64,000 nucleotides of DNA from Eucalyptus grandis (GCF_016545825.1 NC_052618.1:50914331-50978330); one strand, 5' to 3'. Shown: positions 13,429 to 25,400, counted from the stretch's first letter. A program made the numbers and translations. Notes: generated from the sequence alone by a model not told the origin.

Positions 13429-14200
13429 CGCCGTTGAGAAGCGGAGGAGGAGGAAGGGAAGAGGTATTGAGCGTCCTTCGTAATTCTATCGCGTGTCGAG
13501 CGAGTGATTCTGGTGAATTGGCCGTTTTGTTAAAATTTCTGCTCCTATATTTCTGACGAGCATTTAAAAAAAAAAAAAAACGAAAATGAAAAAGAGGAAA
13601 TTGCACACGAATTTCTATTTCTATATAACTGATATAACCTCCGACCCGAAAATAAAAAAATTATTTATCCGAACAACTGATGTAACCGATATTTATTTAT
13701 TTATTTTAAATTTTCCCCCTCCACCAACCAACAAAGGCCATGCTGCTCTATTTATTTCTTCATTTCCATTCTTTTATACTCAACATTTAAAATTTCACAA
13801 TTTCTCAACATTAAATGAAGAGTACGTCTAAGCTCCTTTACAATTTTAAAAAAAATAAATTAAAATCTGCCATTTATTCTCTGTCAAATCAAATAGATTC
13901 TCGAAAAAGAGGGGGTCGAGTCCTAATCGAAAATTAACGGGTAAAGAGGATAGTTAAATACCTCTTATCCTTTTTAGGCCTTTCGTTTTTTGCTTAAAGA
14001 TTATCGGCTCAGAATAGATTTTTTTTTGTCCCTTCACTAAACAACAAATGTAGATATTTTTTCTTATTCGAGTGGGGCCGAAGGACTGACACGTGGCGCA
14101 GGAACATGTGGCTGTAAGCCTGTAAGTGAGAATGGAAGGGGGAGGCCGCGATTCTACTCCAACCATTTTGGATTTGGATAACGCAAGGAGCATGACGCCA
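13429..14200 (-). promoter_or_regulatory. FTRA upstream region with G-box
   Basis: AT-rich DNA 5' of FTRA. At 14090-14095 there is a CACGTG core in the context GCCACGTGTC (minus strand), a full G-box/ABRE-type site about 660 bp upstream of the start codon. Such sites bind bZIP and bHLH factors and are common in light-regulated nuclear genes for plastid proteins. Function here is inferred only. A related but decayed version of part of this stretch seems to be present at about 25240-25400. Confidence 0.4.
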
Positions 14201-14935
14201 CCACGGATCTAGAAAATATCCAACACCGATGGTCCCAGAGAAGTTAAAATATTAATAACGTGAAAATAAGTTGACGGGAAAATAACATGAATTTAATTCA
14301 ATGTGTAATACGATTCTTAAATTTTATCTCAATATATAATATAATTCATGAACTTTTAATTTATTCATGTGGTTATGTATTTTTTTTTTTTTTTTTTTGT
14401 ATATGTTCAATTTAGTTTTCAAACTATCTAAACATATTCATTCTATTAATTCAAATTCAGAGATCTATAATTGGACTGAAATTGAATATGTACCAACATA
14501 GACCATATTGAATAAATTAAAAGTTTAAGAACCGAATTAAATAAATTAAAAATTTAGGAATTGCATTGCATATGTGAATCAAAGTTTATGAACCATTTAT
14601 ATAATTATCCCTATATCGACTAAATAACTAAATAAATAAATAAAATAGGCTTTTTTATTTTGCATAAAATAAACAGTTTGACAATATTTCCAAAAAATGG
14701 TTGCTTATATCACATACAAAAATGAATAAATAAAAAAAATATCTTCATAGTTCACAAAATGTGCTAGTTAGAAATTGTTATTTCTAATGAAAATATTTGT
14801 CATTAACTAATTACTTTAAATACTATAAACGGTTAGGAAAATATTTTTCAAATAATTCATTTTTCGTGAAAGTCTTATTTTTCTTACATAATTAACATTG
14901 CTCATAGCAGATTCCACAAAGTAAACGAATTATCT
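14201..14935. other. AT-rich spacer, no gene
   Basis: Very AT-rich intergenic DNA with a poly(T) run near 14380-14398 and TAAATAAATAAA motifs near 14620-14645. Nothing coding was seen. Confidence 0.4.
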
Positions 14936-15110
14936 AGGATATTAATAACACCGGCAATTCAGTGCCACGACTAACTCTATTGAGACAATGCAGCATTGGA
15001 ATTTGCACTTTCCTTTAACCCCTCCACCTACCCCCAAGATTGTGGCACTATCTTGAAATATTCAATGCCGTGTCGGGGATTCTGACATACCTCAATGGAG
15101 TAGTTAGAAT
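14936..15110 (-). repeat. ZIFL unit distal 3' flank (copy A)
   Basis: This block resembles 32585-32800 (unit E) and 52970-53100 (unit D), sharing ATTTGCACTTTCCTT and a CTTGAAAT/CTCGAAATGTTCGAT-type run. It marks the left border of the ZIFL duplication unit. A composite repeat separates it from the proximal flank, which resumes at about 16900. Confidence 0.6.
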
Positions 15111-15281
15111 GCATTTAGTAACTATTCTATTCTCGTGAATAATTCCTGTTTAGAAATAATTTTTTCTAATTATGTTTCCTAGACGAGTTTCTGAACATTA
15201 TTGGAATAGATATGCATTTGGTATAGCTCTCGAATTTTTCATGACTTAACTTTTTTAGATTTTTTAAATAATTTTATTACA

Positions 15282-15312
<31 letters not shown>

Positions 15313-16895
15313 ATCTTCTTCTTGTTCTTCCTCCTCTAGCTGGTCGCTAGCCTTGAAGGACCTTGCTGTGGCTCAACCTTCCCGCTGCCATGAGGTTGGC
15401 CTTGCCATGGTCGAACCTCGCCCAACCATGGCGAGGTTGAGCCTCACTCCATGTTTAGCTAGTCGTAGGCCATGGCGATGGCTGAACATGTCTAGAGGAA
15501 GAAGGAGAGGAAGAGAAAAAGAAATAAAAGAAAATGATTTGGGCTTGATTTTTGAGTTGTTTTCGTCAATAAAGAAGTAATTTCTTCTTCTTGATTATAT
15601 TCCCAATCTATTTCTTGGAACAAATTCGTTTCCGAGAACGAAAATTTACCAAACGGATTTGTCTTTTTTTTTGGGAATAAAAGAACATAAATAATTACTG
15701 TTTGGCTAGTTACTAATGGTGCGAATGGTAACGTTTACGTTCTTTTTTTTGGAATAGCAGAAATAAAAAAAAGTATTTCTGTTCCTGGAACAATTTTTTA
15801 ACAAAAGAACGCGTTTGGTAATGTTTGTTTCGAGAATAAAAAATGAATAGAAACACGTTTGGTAAATTTTATTCTTTTTTTGTTTCTTTTAATTTTTTAA
15901 ACATTTTTATTTTTATTTTTTTCCTTTCTTTTTTTCTTTTTTCGGCCGGTCACGGCCTCCGGCGAGGCTCGGCCTCGCCGGCCCTCGACGGCCGGTCGCC
16001 GGCCATGGCCGAGGCCGGCGACCGGCCAAAGAAAAAGAAGAAAAAAGAAGAAGAAAAGAAGAAGAAAAGAGAAGAGAGAGAAGAAGCGTTTCTTCAAAAT
16101 TGTTTCGAACAAGAAGCAACTTTTTGTGTTTTTTTTTTTGCTCCAATTTTGTTAGGGAACAAAAAAAAAAAAAAGAACAAAAACGCAATCGAACGCGTTT
16201 GTTTTTTTGTTCCAGGAACAAAAAAGTACAAAAGTGTTCCAGAAACACTTTTTTGGAGCGTTTCCATGCAGGGCCTAAACAAATCTTTAGTTGCGCATGA
16301 CAACGCTTCGTTCCGAGAAGAGTTTTTTTTTTTTTTCAGAAATAGTTCTTTTCTATTTCGCTCCGGGAACAATTTATGAGTAAAAGAACCCGTTTGGTAA
16401 CGACACAAAATTTCTACTCCTAGAATAGAAAAAGAATAGAAATGTGTTTGGTAACGTAACAATTTCTTTTTTGTATTTATTCATTTTTTATTTTTGTCGA
16501 TGGATCGCCGCCGCCAACCGGCGACCGGCAACCGGCGGCGACGACCGTCAACCGGCGATCGGCGGCGATGGCGACCGGTGGCGGCGACGACCGGTGACGG
16601 CGCGAACGGCGGCGAAATGGCGGCGGCGGCGGCGACCGGCGGCGGTGGCGGTGGGCGGTGGCTCCGGGCGGTTGACGGTGGTCGCGGCAAGAAAATAAAA
16701 TTAAAAAAGAAAATCAGCTTACTTCTAGAAATTGTTAAGGGAACAAGAAGCAACTTTTTTTTTGCTTCTCAAAACTATTCCTGGGAACAAAATGGGAACA
16801 AAAATTGAGAAATTGTTAGGAATAAATGTTTTACAAACAGGTTTCTGTTCTTTTTTTGTTCCGGAGAACCAAAGAACAGAAATGTTGTCATGCAG
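15111..16895. repeat. Nested composite repeats inserted in the 3' flank of ZIFL-A
   Basis: Roughly 1.8 kb that interrupts a flank continuous in units E and D. It contains a TC microsatellite (about 15280-15308), a core of CATGGCGAGGTTGAGCC-type repeats (15350-15490), a palindromic CGGCCGG/GCCGGCGACCGGCC core (15945-16028), and a third core of CGGCGGCGACCGGCGA-type triplets (16500-16690). Each core is bordered by AT-rich arms with GTTTGGTAAC and GGAACAAAAA motifs and their complements, implying at least three nested or tandem copies of one element type. Open frames over this stretch are low-complexity artefacts. Confidence 0.55.
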
Positions 16896-17392
16896 CACCT
16901 TAGTGAAATGATGATATCTCTTTTGAGCAATTTGATACCGAGTAAAGATTGTGTATGCTTTTCTGCCAGGTGCCGAGCCTTCTCTTTTCGGTCGTGATGT
17001 CCCTACTAAGGCTCATAAGGGAGTTGCTTCGGCACAAGCCGGAAGGAGGCGCAAAATGGTGCAGCAATGTCAATGAATTGAGCCATTGAAACTCCTGAGC
17101 GACCCAACTGGTTTTTGTGTTTTCAATCAACCTCTCTGTCCTTATGATGCAACGGACTAATCCCTTTTCGGACGCTAATTCTGCAAGAGATTACATGATA
17201 TAGAACAATGCATTATATTTCTATTCGGCATTATTGTCGGAGGAATAAAAATATCAGCACATTGGTGCGGAGTTGCTGATACAACTAGGATTGTGGCTCT
17301 TGGCCTGAGCAGGGACGACTCGGCGTCGTGCAAGGATCGAACGGCAGCTGATCTTTTGAGAGCTCTGCTCTGAGCTTTTAGCAGGGCCATGC
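16896..17392 (-). repeat. ZIFL unit proximal 3' flank (copy A)
   Basis: Downstream sequence of ZIFL-A, paralogous to 32815-33280 (E), 43905-44212 (C, partial) and 53105-53650 (D). Shared landmarks are GAGTAAAGATTGT/GAGTACAGATGGT, CGGACTAATCC and GCTCTGCTCTGAG. It contains no gene and presumably includes the 3' UTR. Confidence 0.6.
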
Positions 17393-20300
17393 TTAGAATT
17401 CATGCGGGTTAGATTCTGTTTTCTTTGACTCGGGGCGTTCGACTAGGAACGGCTTGAATGTCATCAGCACCCCGATTGCCATGACCAAGTTCATGACGAA
17501 GAAGATCATCTGGTCGCCTGCACATAGGCACGGAACCGTCAAAGTTCCGCAGTCGGCTGAGAGCTCGAGTGCGATCTATCACGGTCGCATAAACTCGTTT
17601 CTTATTATTGTACTTCATGAATAGCAGATGACAGCACATGAGCTAGTCATGGTTATGCAAAGAAGGCCGGAGCCGTCATTGCAGAATTGGAAAAAGTCGG
17701 TTTACCTGGGAGCAAGGCCGCGTCCTGACGCTTCTGTGTCCATGAGAATCTGCGAAAGATCGTGAGCAGACGGATGAGAATATTAATGGAGCCTACTCCT
17801 TAAGCATGCAGAAGCAAATTTTTTGTTTCCAGCGACAAGTTTAATATGATCGACTACTCGGTTGTCCTGGCACAGTGATGTAAAGAAGGTCGACAACAAT
17901 TAAGCAAGAACTCACATTGAACCTCCTCCAACTGGACCGGCTGCCTTGAAGAGAGACATGGCAGTCATCGCGATTCCATTAGCAGCTCCTCTCTGATCTT
18001 GGTCCTGTGAATTCAGATTCGGACTTGAGCCAAACTTCTCGATGAAGGCACGTATTCGAGGATGTTAATAAAGATCATACTGGCGAAGATGATCATTAGA
18101 AGCTCACCACGGCTTTGTTTTGCAGAAGCATCAAGCTGGTCAAGGCGCAAATCTTTCGACATGCAAAATGTTACAGTTAGAATTAGGTATGAATAGAGGC
18201 TTTGCTTGTTCTCTTTTCCATACAGGAAAATAAATCGAAATGATTCGCATGCTTATAGACCGGGAAGTAAGGCATACTCACAGACAGAACATTCAGGGCG
18301 ACTGAAGCGCAGTTCAACACTATGGAGAGACTTAGCCCGGTCAGCATGGCTATAAAAGGGTAGCTGGACAAGATGGGTATCGTTAAGACCTGCATTCATG
18401 AAAGAAACACGGCGGATTATCGTCCTTTTATCCAATAGATCGTGAATAGCTGGAGATATAATAGCCAGAAGATATATCTTTCACCAGCATATGCTTGAGT
18501 TTAAGTAACGAGATGTTGAAAACATACCCCACCGACGCGAGCTACCACGACAGGGCCAAGAAGGCCGTCCAGATATGGGTATAACCACATCTGGAAGACG
18601 AGAAGGCCGGCACCTGGCAGTAGAATTTGGTAATTAATGATTCCCGGAAAATATATTGAACGAGTACAGGTATGTTAAATGATAATGACCACCATACTTC
18701 TAAGTTTCAAACAGAAAGAGAACATATGAATAACAGACGTTTGAACTGCAGTTTTAGTGACTACCTCGTTGTTTTCCTGAACGAATGTTTGTTGAAATAC
18801 AAGGAAGAAACTGGAGTATATACCTGAGATGGAAAGAACAGTTCCAACATCTTCAGTTGTGAAGCTTAAACCCCCGTATTGCCTGGGGCTTACGGCCCAT
18901 AGCGAGAAGATCTACGAAGAGAAAGTAGCACGGAATGGCTGATGAGAGGATTGGATGGAAAGAGATTAAATTGACTTAGAAAAGAGTTTGTTTGGAATCC
19001 GACATGGTATGCTGATGCCATTTTCCGCTGAACTACTTCCAAACAAGCCAAAGTAATTTCCTCTGGACAACCATTAAATTATAACTGGCCAATGGAATGT
19101 CCTCTGACTACTGCATTGCAATCACAAGTTTGTGTTCGTCCAAAATAAAACAATTTTGCTCTTTAAGCGATTGTCAATGAAGCACTCGGCAGCACGAGTA
19201 CTGAAATCATTGCGCTTGTGATTGTAAAAAACGGTGAACCAAGAAGAACTGAGAAGGCATGGCAGACAAGTGCGTGACATTTCACATTACCTCAACATAA
19301 GCCACCTCGTGAAGCGAAAAGACGCAGTACGGAATGATGGACGACATCAAGGGCCAGTTACAAACCAGAGACTTTTTCGATGCTTTCCCTCCAACCTTTT
19401 GCGTCTTGCATTTCACACCGGACTCGAGGGGTGCAGTCTCCGCATCTTCGCAAGACTCATCAAGCTCACTACTCACGTGGTGCATATGCAATGTTTCCTG
19501 CAGTAAAACCAGATTTCGACACTCGATAAAGCACAACAAGCAGTTGCTAATCCTTTCACGGATGAAGTGAAGCAGAGGCGATGTCTGGTGAAACGGGAAA
19601 AATTAAATGAATTCAGTATCAAGAATGACGAACATGAGCTGAGTTCAGTGAAGTGCATACCGGAAGCCAGAAGGATGCGACAACAGAAACTACCAATGAG
19701 AAAAGCGAGATGGCAAGACAGGGCAAGAAGTAGGGAAATCTGCATCCAAATCAAGAAATCAAATGTTTAAAGCTCGTGTGGATCATCACTTAGTAGGATC
19801 TGCAATATTAATGTAGAAGAAAGCAAACTCCACTCACCTTCCAAACACTGATTCTTTCGAAAATATAGAGGGGAACTTTTCTGCAGGCTGAACCGAAAAA
19901 CAAAAACGGAAAAACCAGGAACATCAGAGGAGCATGAAAATGAGAGAAGTGATTCCAGAATGCATGTCCAAATTGTCGTCGCCATTGGAATACTCTAATT
20001 ACGCATCGAGATATGATGAATCCGAGTACCTGCGCAAGATAACCTCCCAGAGCTGGACCTATAATCAATCCTATCCCCCATGCTGTCACAACCTGAGTCC
20101 AAAGTGTAACTCTCAGCTTCATTTACTTAGCAGAAAAACTAGGAATCTGTATAGAGATCTCAAAGGTTTTTGCAAAGGTCGGAGATCTTACGGTTGATAT
20201 TCCTAGCGCTTGGTACTCCTCACGGAACATTTCGCACGCATAAGCCTACAAGGATGATCGCAAGTTCGTGGAACAAAACGAGAAGGGATAGTTTATTTGA

Positions 20301-21788
20301 GGCTTAAAATAACTTGAGCCACGACAATTCCCAAAGTTCATAAGCTGTATGAGATCTTACCTTGATCGGTCCGAGTATACCATTTAAACTTCCTAGAAGG
20401 AACCTCGTTGCAATGGCCATCCAAAAGTTCACACTTAGGCCAAAAAGAGTGTTAAAGATAACCCTGATACAAATTGAATCATAATGATCAATTGACTGTA
20501 TTTGTCGGAGAAGTTTTTCTTTTTCACTGGGAACTCAAAATCAGTGGCTATCTTGTACTAACACTGAGATTGTTCCCATAATTATGACAGGTTTCCGTCC
20601 ATAGCGGTCGGCCACGATTCCCCAGAAGACCGACGTCAAGGCTCTGCCAAACATGAATGAGCAACCTTGGAGATTTTGAGGAGTTTGTCAGTGAAAAGTT
20701 AAATGGAAAACAAACAAAGGGGAATCTGCAATGAACAGAGACAAGCAACTCAGATAGTCTCACCTAAATAACCGGCATAATACCCGATGTCATCCTCTCT
20801 TTCGGCAATATGAAAATCTCTAATCTGCCATTCAAAATTCAAAGAACAAATGAAGATTTCTTGGGTAGAAGATGCTATCCAGTCATCTATACAATTATCT
20901 GCCTAGGAGGAAAACTACCTGACGGCATGCCAATGGCTAATTCTGATGCTTCATAGTTGGACAAAAGAATGTTAACTTGCGCATACTTGTTTCATTTGCA
21001 ACAAAAGCAAAAATTTTCAGGACGAATCGACCAGGAATAACAAACTGGAGCCTAGAGAGATGTCATCGGAGAAAACAAAGTCCAAACCAGACAATTTAGG
21101 ATACTATATCTCAAGTGTAGACAGAACAATTACATACACGTCATATCTAAGTTGGGGTATAAAATGTTTACCATGAAGTAAAGGAACGGAAATAGAGATG
21201 ATATTGGCAGTGCTGGAAAGAGGAAGGACAAGATGCAGGTCAGTAACATCATAAATCACCCAAGACATAATTTCAATCTTATTAGTTACTAGTCAAGTGA
21301 CTACAAGTACATCTTGTTAGTATATCTTTTTAAATTGGCGCAGATCTTCTGATTATTGAAAGACTTAACACTATAGTTCTATGAGATTTCACAATCAGCT
21401 GAGTGGACTAATACTGAAAATGAAACATCTGGGGGCATACTCTCCACCACTAGGCAATATCAACGTCGGCTTAACTTCACATCAACCATTGAATTATTCC
21501 GAAAAAAAAATAAATACGAAATATCACATAAGTGTCATCGCTATGTCCAGTTACTCAGTAAGTTGAATGAATCCAGCAAAGAAAATCCAAAGGTTGCCAG
21601 AACGCTTATGAACAACAACAGTGCTCTATATGGTCATTACTGGCACAGATCACGACGGTTGAGATCCACGTGAGCTCACGGATGGGCAGACCCGTCTGTG
21701 ATTCCTTGATCTTCTTGACTTTGCAGCCAGGGCAATTCTCATAGTAATGCTTCTTCAACAACGCCTGCTGTTGTTCTTCCTCTGCCAT
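17393..21788 (-). CDS. ZIFL1: ZIFL-type major facilitator transporter, copy A (intact)
   Basis: Proton-coupled membrane transporter of the ZIF/ZIFL group. Seventeen exons with GT-AG borders: 21641-21788, 21172-21212, 20764-20824, 20563-20665, 20361-20463, 20192-20245, 20030-20092, 19838-19887, 19661-19739, 19291-19497, 18824-18911, 18528-18613, 18282-18389, 18108-18152, 17916-18004, 17706-17749, 17393-17517. They total 1494 nt, a 497-residue protein, a normal length for the family. Diagnostic features are the N-terminal ENCPGCKV Cys motif, the MFS loop signature [13 protein letters not shown], the antiporter-type [17 protein letters not shown] motif, a central loop starting ETLHMHH, and [17 protein letters not shown] in the second half. 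About twelve membrane spans are expected. The C-terminus ([14 protein letters not shown]) is longer than in copies C and D. First in a tandem array. Relatives act on zinc/nicotianamine, potassium and auxin fluxes; the substrate here is unknown. Confidence 0.92.
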
Positions 21789-23261
21789 TGATATTAACCT
21801 CGACAGAAAGAGCTGAACACGCGAAATTCAACTCCCGAACAAATGAAATAGAAAACCCGTCTTGTTCTCATGCAAAATATCTGTTTCAACAGAGAATATT
21901 CACAAAGAGTAAGTGAAAACCAATACCACATGGTATCTTATGTGATCGCGAAACATGCACCTCACCTGCTTTCTTTCTGTCTTTCCTACCTTATTCCTTT
22001 GATGAGATTGTCCACTTGAAGGTATGTAAACTGAGAGCACGTAAAAAAATTAAGATGCTTCATGTTTGATTGTAGCTAAAAATATAGATTGTAAGTTTGA
22101 TTCCCAACCTTGCAAAAACAATATAAAAACAAAAGCTGCTTTGGTAGATGCTTCATGTTTGATTGAAGCTAAAAATATAGATTGTCAGTTTGATTCCCAA
22201 CCTTCAAAAACAATATAAAAACAAAAGCTGCTTTGGTAATGTATGATTAAGGGATATTGTTTTCTTTTCGGCAAGTGGGAGTGAAATTGCGCAGGAGCTT
22301 TTTGTATGGTTGGCTTTTGAAAAAGGAGCCAGGAAATGTGACAAAGTAAGAACAAAATCGATACATACGAATTGAAATCTTCTGGGTGTTGCTTGAGACC
22401 GTGAACGTTGAGCCACATGACAAAGTTATAATGAATTACGCCAAACATTCCAAATTTTCGTTTTTTTGCAGAGGCATGATTAGTACAAGGTCACAGATTA
22501 TTAAATTAATGTTTCGAGTTTGAATTTGGATAACGATTTGTTAAACCAAATTTATCGATAAAGCTTTCCCAAGCAGATTTTAACTCGGTTGAAGAAAGAA
22601 GAAACAATTTCCTTTCTTGGACAATACTTTCGGATGTACAAAACAAGACACAAGAGGAAATAAAAGATAAAAGAAAAAGGAAGGCTTTCGCTTTCCTCAC
22701 CTTTATGTGCAGCGTCCCACCTCACATTGAAGTTCTCTGCACGTGAAGAATCGAAAGTGGTAGGGCCAAGGTCAAACACACACAAAAAGGCATAGGTTTT
22801 CTTTTCTTTTCTTTATGTAGTGACTGCTGCACGTGCTAGCCGCAGAAGGGAGCCGCGAAGGTTAAAAAAACCTAGAGAAGCCGCGTGAAGCCGTACGTAT
22901 GTGGACCAAATACAAACGCCGGAGTTCTTGATTTTGGTGTACGTAGAGCGTTTTGTTTAAAACTTGAATGAGCGGTAATTTTATACTTTTATGTTCAAGT
23001 GAGTTGTTTATTTATAAATATTTTGGTTTGGGGTTAAATCTAGGTGTAGGAAACACTCGGGCGTGTGAGTGATTGTAAACTTTGATTCTCCGATTATAGT
23101 GGATTATTTATTCTATTCGACTCTCCAAGTGGACGTAAGTACCGATACTCGGACCAAATCACATAAATTTCTGGTATCCTTATTATTTCTTATTTATTTT
23201 CTGGTGATTTCGCGTTGACATAAATTGTAAAATCCTATTGTTTCCGCGTATTATATTCAAA
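21789..23261 (-). promoter_or_regulatory. Upstream region of ZIFL-A with a 93-bp tandem duplication
   Basis: Spacer 5' of ZIFL-A. Two direct copies of a roughly 93-bp segment lie at 22053-22145 and 22146-22236, each with AGATGCTTCATGTTTGATTG and AAAACAAAAGCTGCTTTGGT, differing at a few positions. The upstream region of pseudogene B (about 41617-41690) has one such copy. No TATA box could be assigned with confidence. Confidence 0.5.
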
Positions 23262-23560
23262 TACAAACATTTATTTCCTAAACGGCGGAACCGTGGGAAA
23301 GAAGAAAAACTGGCATGGTCCTTTTGGAGTCATACAGATGCGATCTAGGGCGCATCTCTGGAAATGGTAATTGCTATCATGGGTTCGTTCTTTCCTTTTT
23401 GACGTCGTTCATTCACAGGAAAAAGCAACAAAAGGTTTTAAAAATCATGGTGGCAACGATGCATGATTGAAAACTGTGGTCTTAGTCAGAGGACAAGGCT
23501 ATGATTTTCTGGTAAAGGGTTTTTAGTATCGAAAGTACAATTTCCTCTAGTGGATCCATT
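23262..23560 (-). repeat. Conserved upstream block of ZIFL units (copy A)
   Basis: About 200-300 bp also found at 35100-35290 (E), 41934-42260 (B), 51820-52010 (C) and 59675-59870 (D). Common landmarks are ATTTCCTAAACG(A/G)C, GATGCGATC(T/C)AGGGC, a CGTCGTTCATTCACAGG-type run and TGATTGAAAACTGTGGTC. Its distance from the start codon varies from about 0.35 to 2.4 kb because of insertions and deletions. Function is unknown; simple paralogy is enough to explain it. Confidence 0.65.
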
Positions 23561-23589
23561 CGTCGGCCCATGCATTTAAAGCGTAAAAA

Positions 23590-25400
23590 CAGGGACTAAG
23601 TTTGCAATCATTGCATGTGGCTGCCGCCAGTCATTTTGCCAACGAAAATTTTTCACTCAGCTGCTGATGCAAGTGCTGAAAGAGACTAAATCTTGTCACG
23701 AGATTCAGCTCCCTGTGGAAGAAGCTCTGCATTTCTCCAAGCCAATTGCTGATGGGGAGTGTGGATTCTTGCATCATGTGGAGAGCAGTTGAATAGGACA
23801 GGAGTGAATTGACGGATCATTATCAACAGGACTTACCATTTTCATCCTGAGAAACAGAGTTTCCGATGACCATTAAAAGATTCTTGTGCCAAAGCTTCCT
23901 CGCATCACATTGTTAAAGTCACATCCTATGTATGCAGGTATTGTAATAGAATGCGGAAATTGATGGGATCTTGCAACACAAAGCAACAAATCTAGTCACT
24001 TAGTTCACACATCAGTTCACTTAACAGCGAGAATTATGACCAAGCAAAGCAAAATTTTCCCTGGCATCCTGTTGTTACGGTCACTCCCATGCATAATATA
24101 ATGCTAAAATTGATAGTTTTGCAATTAAATCAATGCGAAACCATCACAAAAATAAAATGAGGAATAATAAAAAATAATTTAGGTAGTTCAATATGAGTGT
24201 AGGTACCTTCTTCGCGAAAAGAGCTAGTAGCAAATATTTTATTAATAATCGGAGAATCAAAATTACAATGTTCACCTGCTCCAATATTACTCTCGTGATA
24301 AGGACAATCGCGGTATCAAATTCGATGCCCGAAGAACAAACAACCATCCACGTTAATCACTTGTAAGCCCTACTACAATAGCGAAAAGAGTGTATGCATA
24401 TCAGAATCAAGATTAGAACATGAGAGATTTAGTTGCTGTGATGACCTAGACCCTAAGGGTGGGAACGTGGCTGGGATGGCAGGGGAGGCTGCATTGACAG
24501 AGCGACCGTGACCCAAAAATGGGCGAGGTTAAGTGCATGTCTTATGTCCCACATCGCAAAGCTTGGGTTTTCTACTCTATGTAATGCGTTTTAAAACTGT
24601 GAGGATCAGAGGCTCAAAGCGGACAATATTGCACGGTGATAGCTCCCGGGTCTTTACAATTGGTATCAGAGCCAACTCTTGATAGCGTGTGGGGCCACAA
24701 TAAGGGCACTATGCTGTAAGGAGGGCAGAAAATATGACGACCTAGACCCTAAGGGTGGGTAGCATGACCGAGATAGTAGGAGAGGCTATGCCGGTGGGCA
24801 CTGTGACCTAAAAGCGAGTAAGGCTAAGCACATGTCTTCTATCCCACATCATCAAAGGAGAGTCCTAAGCTAGTTGATAAGGCTTAGATTCTCTATTTTG
24901 TGCAATGTGTTTTAAAGCCGTGAAGGCTAGAGGCCTAAAGTAGATAATATTACTTAGCCCCTGAGTTCTTACGGTTGCCTTCTGGATGAGGAAGCAAATA
25001 CACGATGCTGGAGCACTTCTATACTGATCAAACTCATCTATTACGCAGACATCAATCAAACATACTCAGACCTCATCCCTCTTAAGATGCGCAAAGAACT
25101 TGACTGGTCCGTGGCTTTCCATTTCCTTAACGAAATTATGCACAAGCTAAATTGAGATCATGCCGAATTTTAAAAAGGTTTTTCAAATTAAGAACAGTTG
25201 ACTACTAATAGGAAATTGACCGGTAATTTTTTGCTTTGAAAAAAAGTGTAGACGAGTTAAGATTAATACTCATTGTCATTTTTAGACCTTTCATTTTTTT
25301 TTTCTGAATTACTACTATTATGATATAGTCATTTACCAAAAGATTGCCAGCCTACAATAGTTTTTTTGCCCCCATAAATAACTACAGCGGGGGCCAAGGA
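23590..25400 (-). pseudogene. Remnant FTRA copy: 3' flank, last codons and trace of upstream DNA
   Basis: Collinear duplicate of the FTRA locus. 23590-23905 matches the FTRA 3' flank, 23990-24110 continues it, and after a TRIM insertion (24437-24973) 24979-25135 matches the FTRA 3' UTR and final coding sequence, including AAGATGCGCAAAGAACTTGAC and CCATTTCCTTAACGAA (the tail of FTRA on the complementary strand). Coding similarity stops at about 25135. Sequence near 25250-25400 then resembles DNA 5' of the intact FTRA (about 13940-14050), so nearly the whole reading frame was deleted. It cannot make a protein. It shows that FTRA and ZIFL were duplicated as one segment. Confidence 0.75.
24437..24973 (+). 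mobile_element. TRIM (terminal-repeat retrotransposon in miniature)
   Basis: A 537-bp element with two direct terminal repeats: 24437-24658 (starting TGTGATGACCTAGACCC, ending TTTACA) and 24733-24973 (starting TATGACGACCTAGACCC, ending TTACG). Directly after the first repeat is a perfect primer-binding site for initiator methionine tRNA, TGGTATCAGAGCCA (24661-24674). Before the second is a purine tract, AAGGAGGGCAGAAAA (24718-24732). The flanks carry a perfect 5-bp target duplication GTTGC (24432-24436 and 24974-24978). There is no coding capacity, so any movement needed enzymes supplied in trans. It lies inside the duplicated FTRA 3' UTR and so inserted after that duplication. Confidence 0.88.

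Noticed and set aside
12760..13606. Three further long open frames overlapping FTRA, two on the plus strand and one in another minus frame
   Set aside because: They lie over the GC-rich FTRA coding sequence, have Arg/Pro/Gly-rich shadow composition and resemble no family; FTRA explains the constraint.
15843..16460. Several 60-180-codon Lys/Phe/Arg-rich open frames on both strands
   Set aside because: They result from poly(A)/poly(T) arms and palindromic GC cores of the composite repeats.
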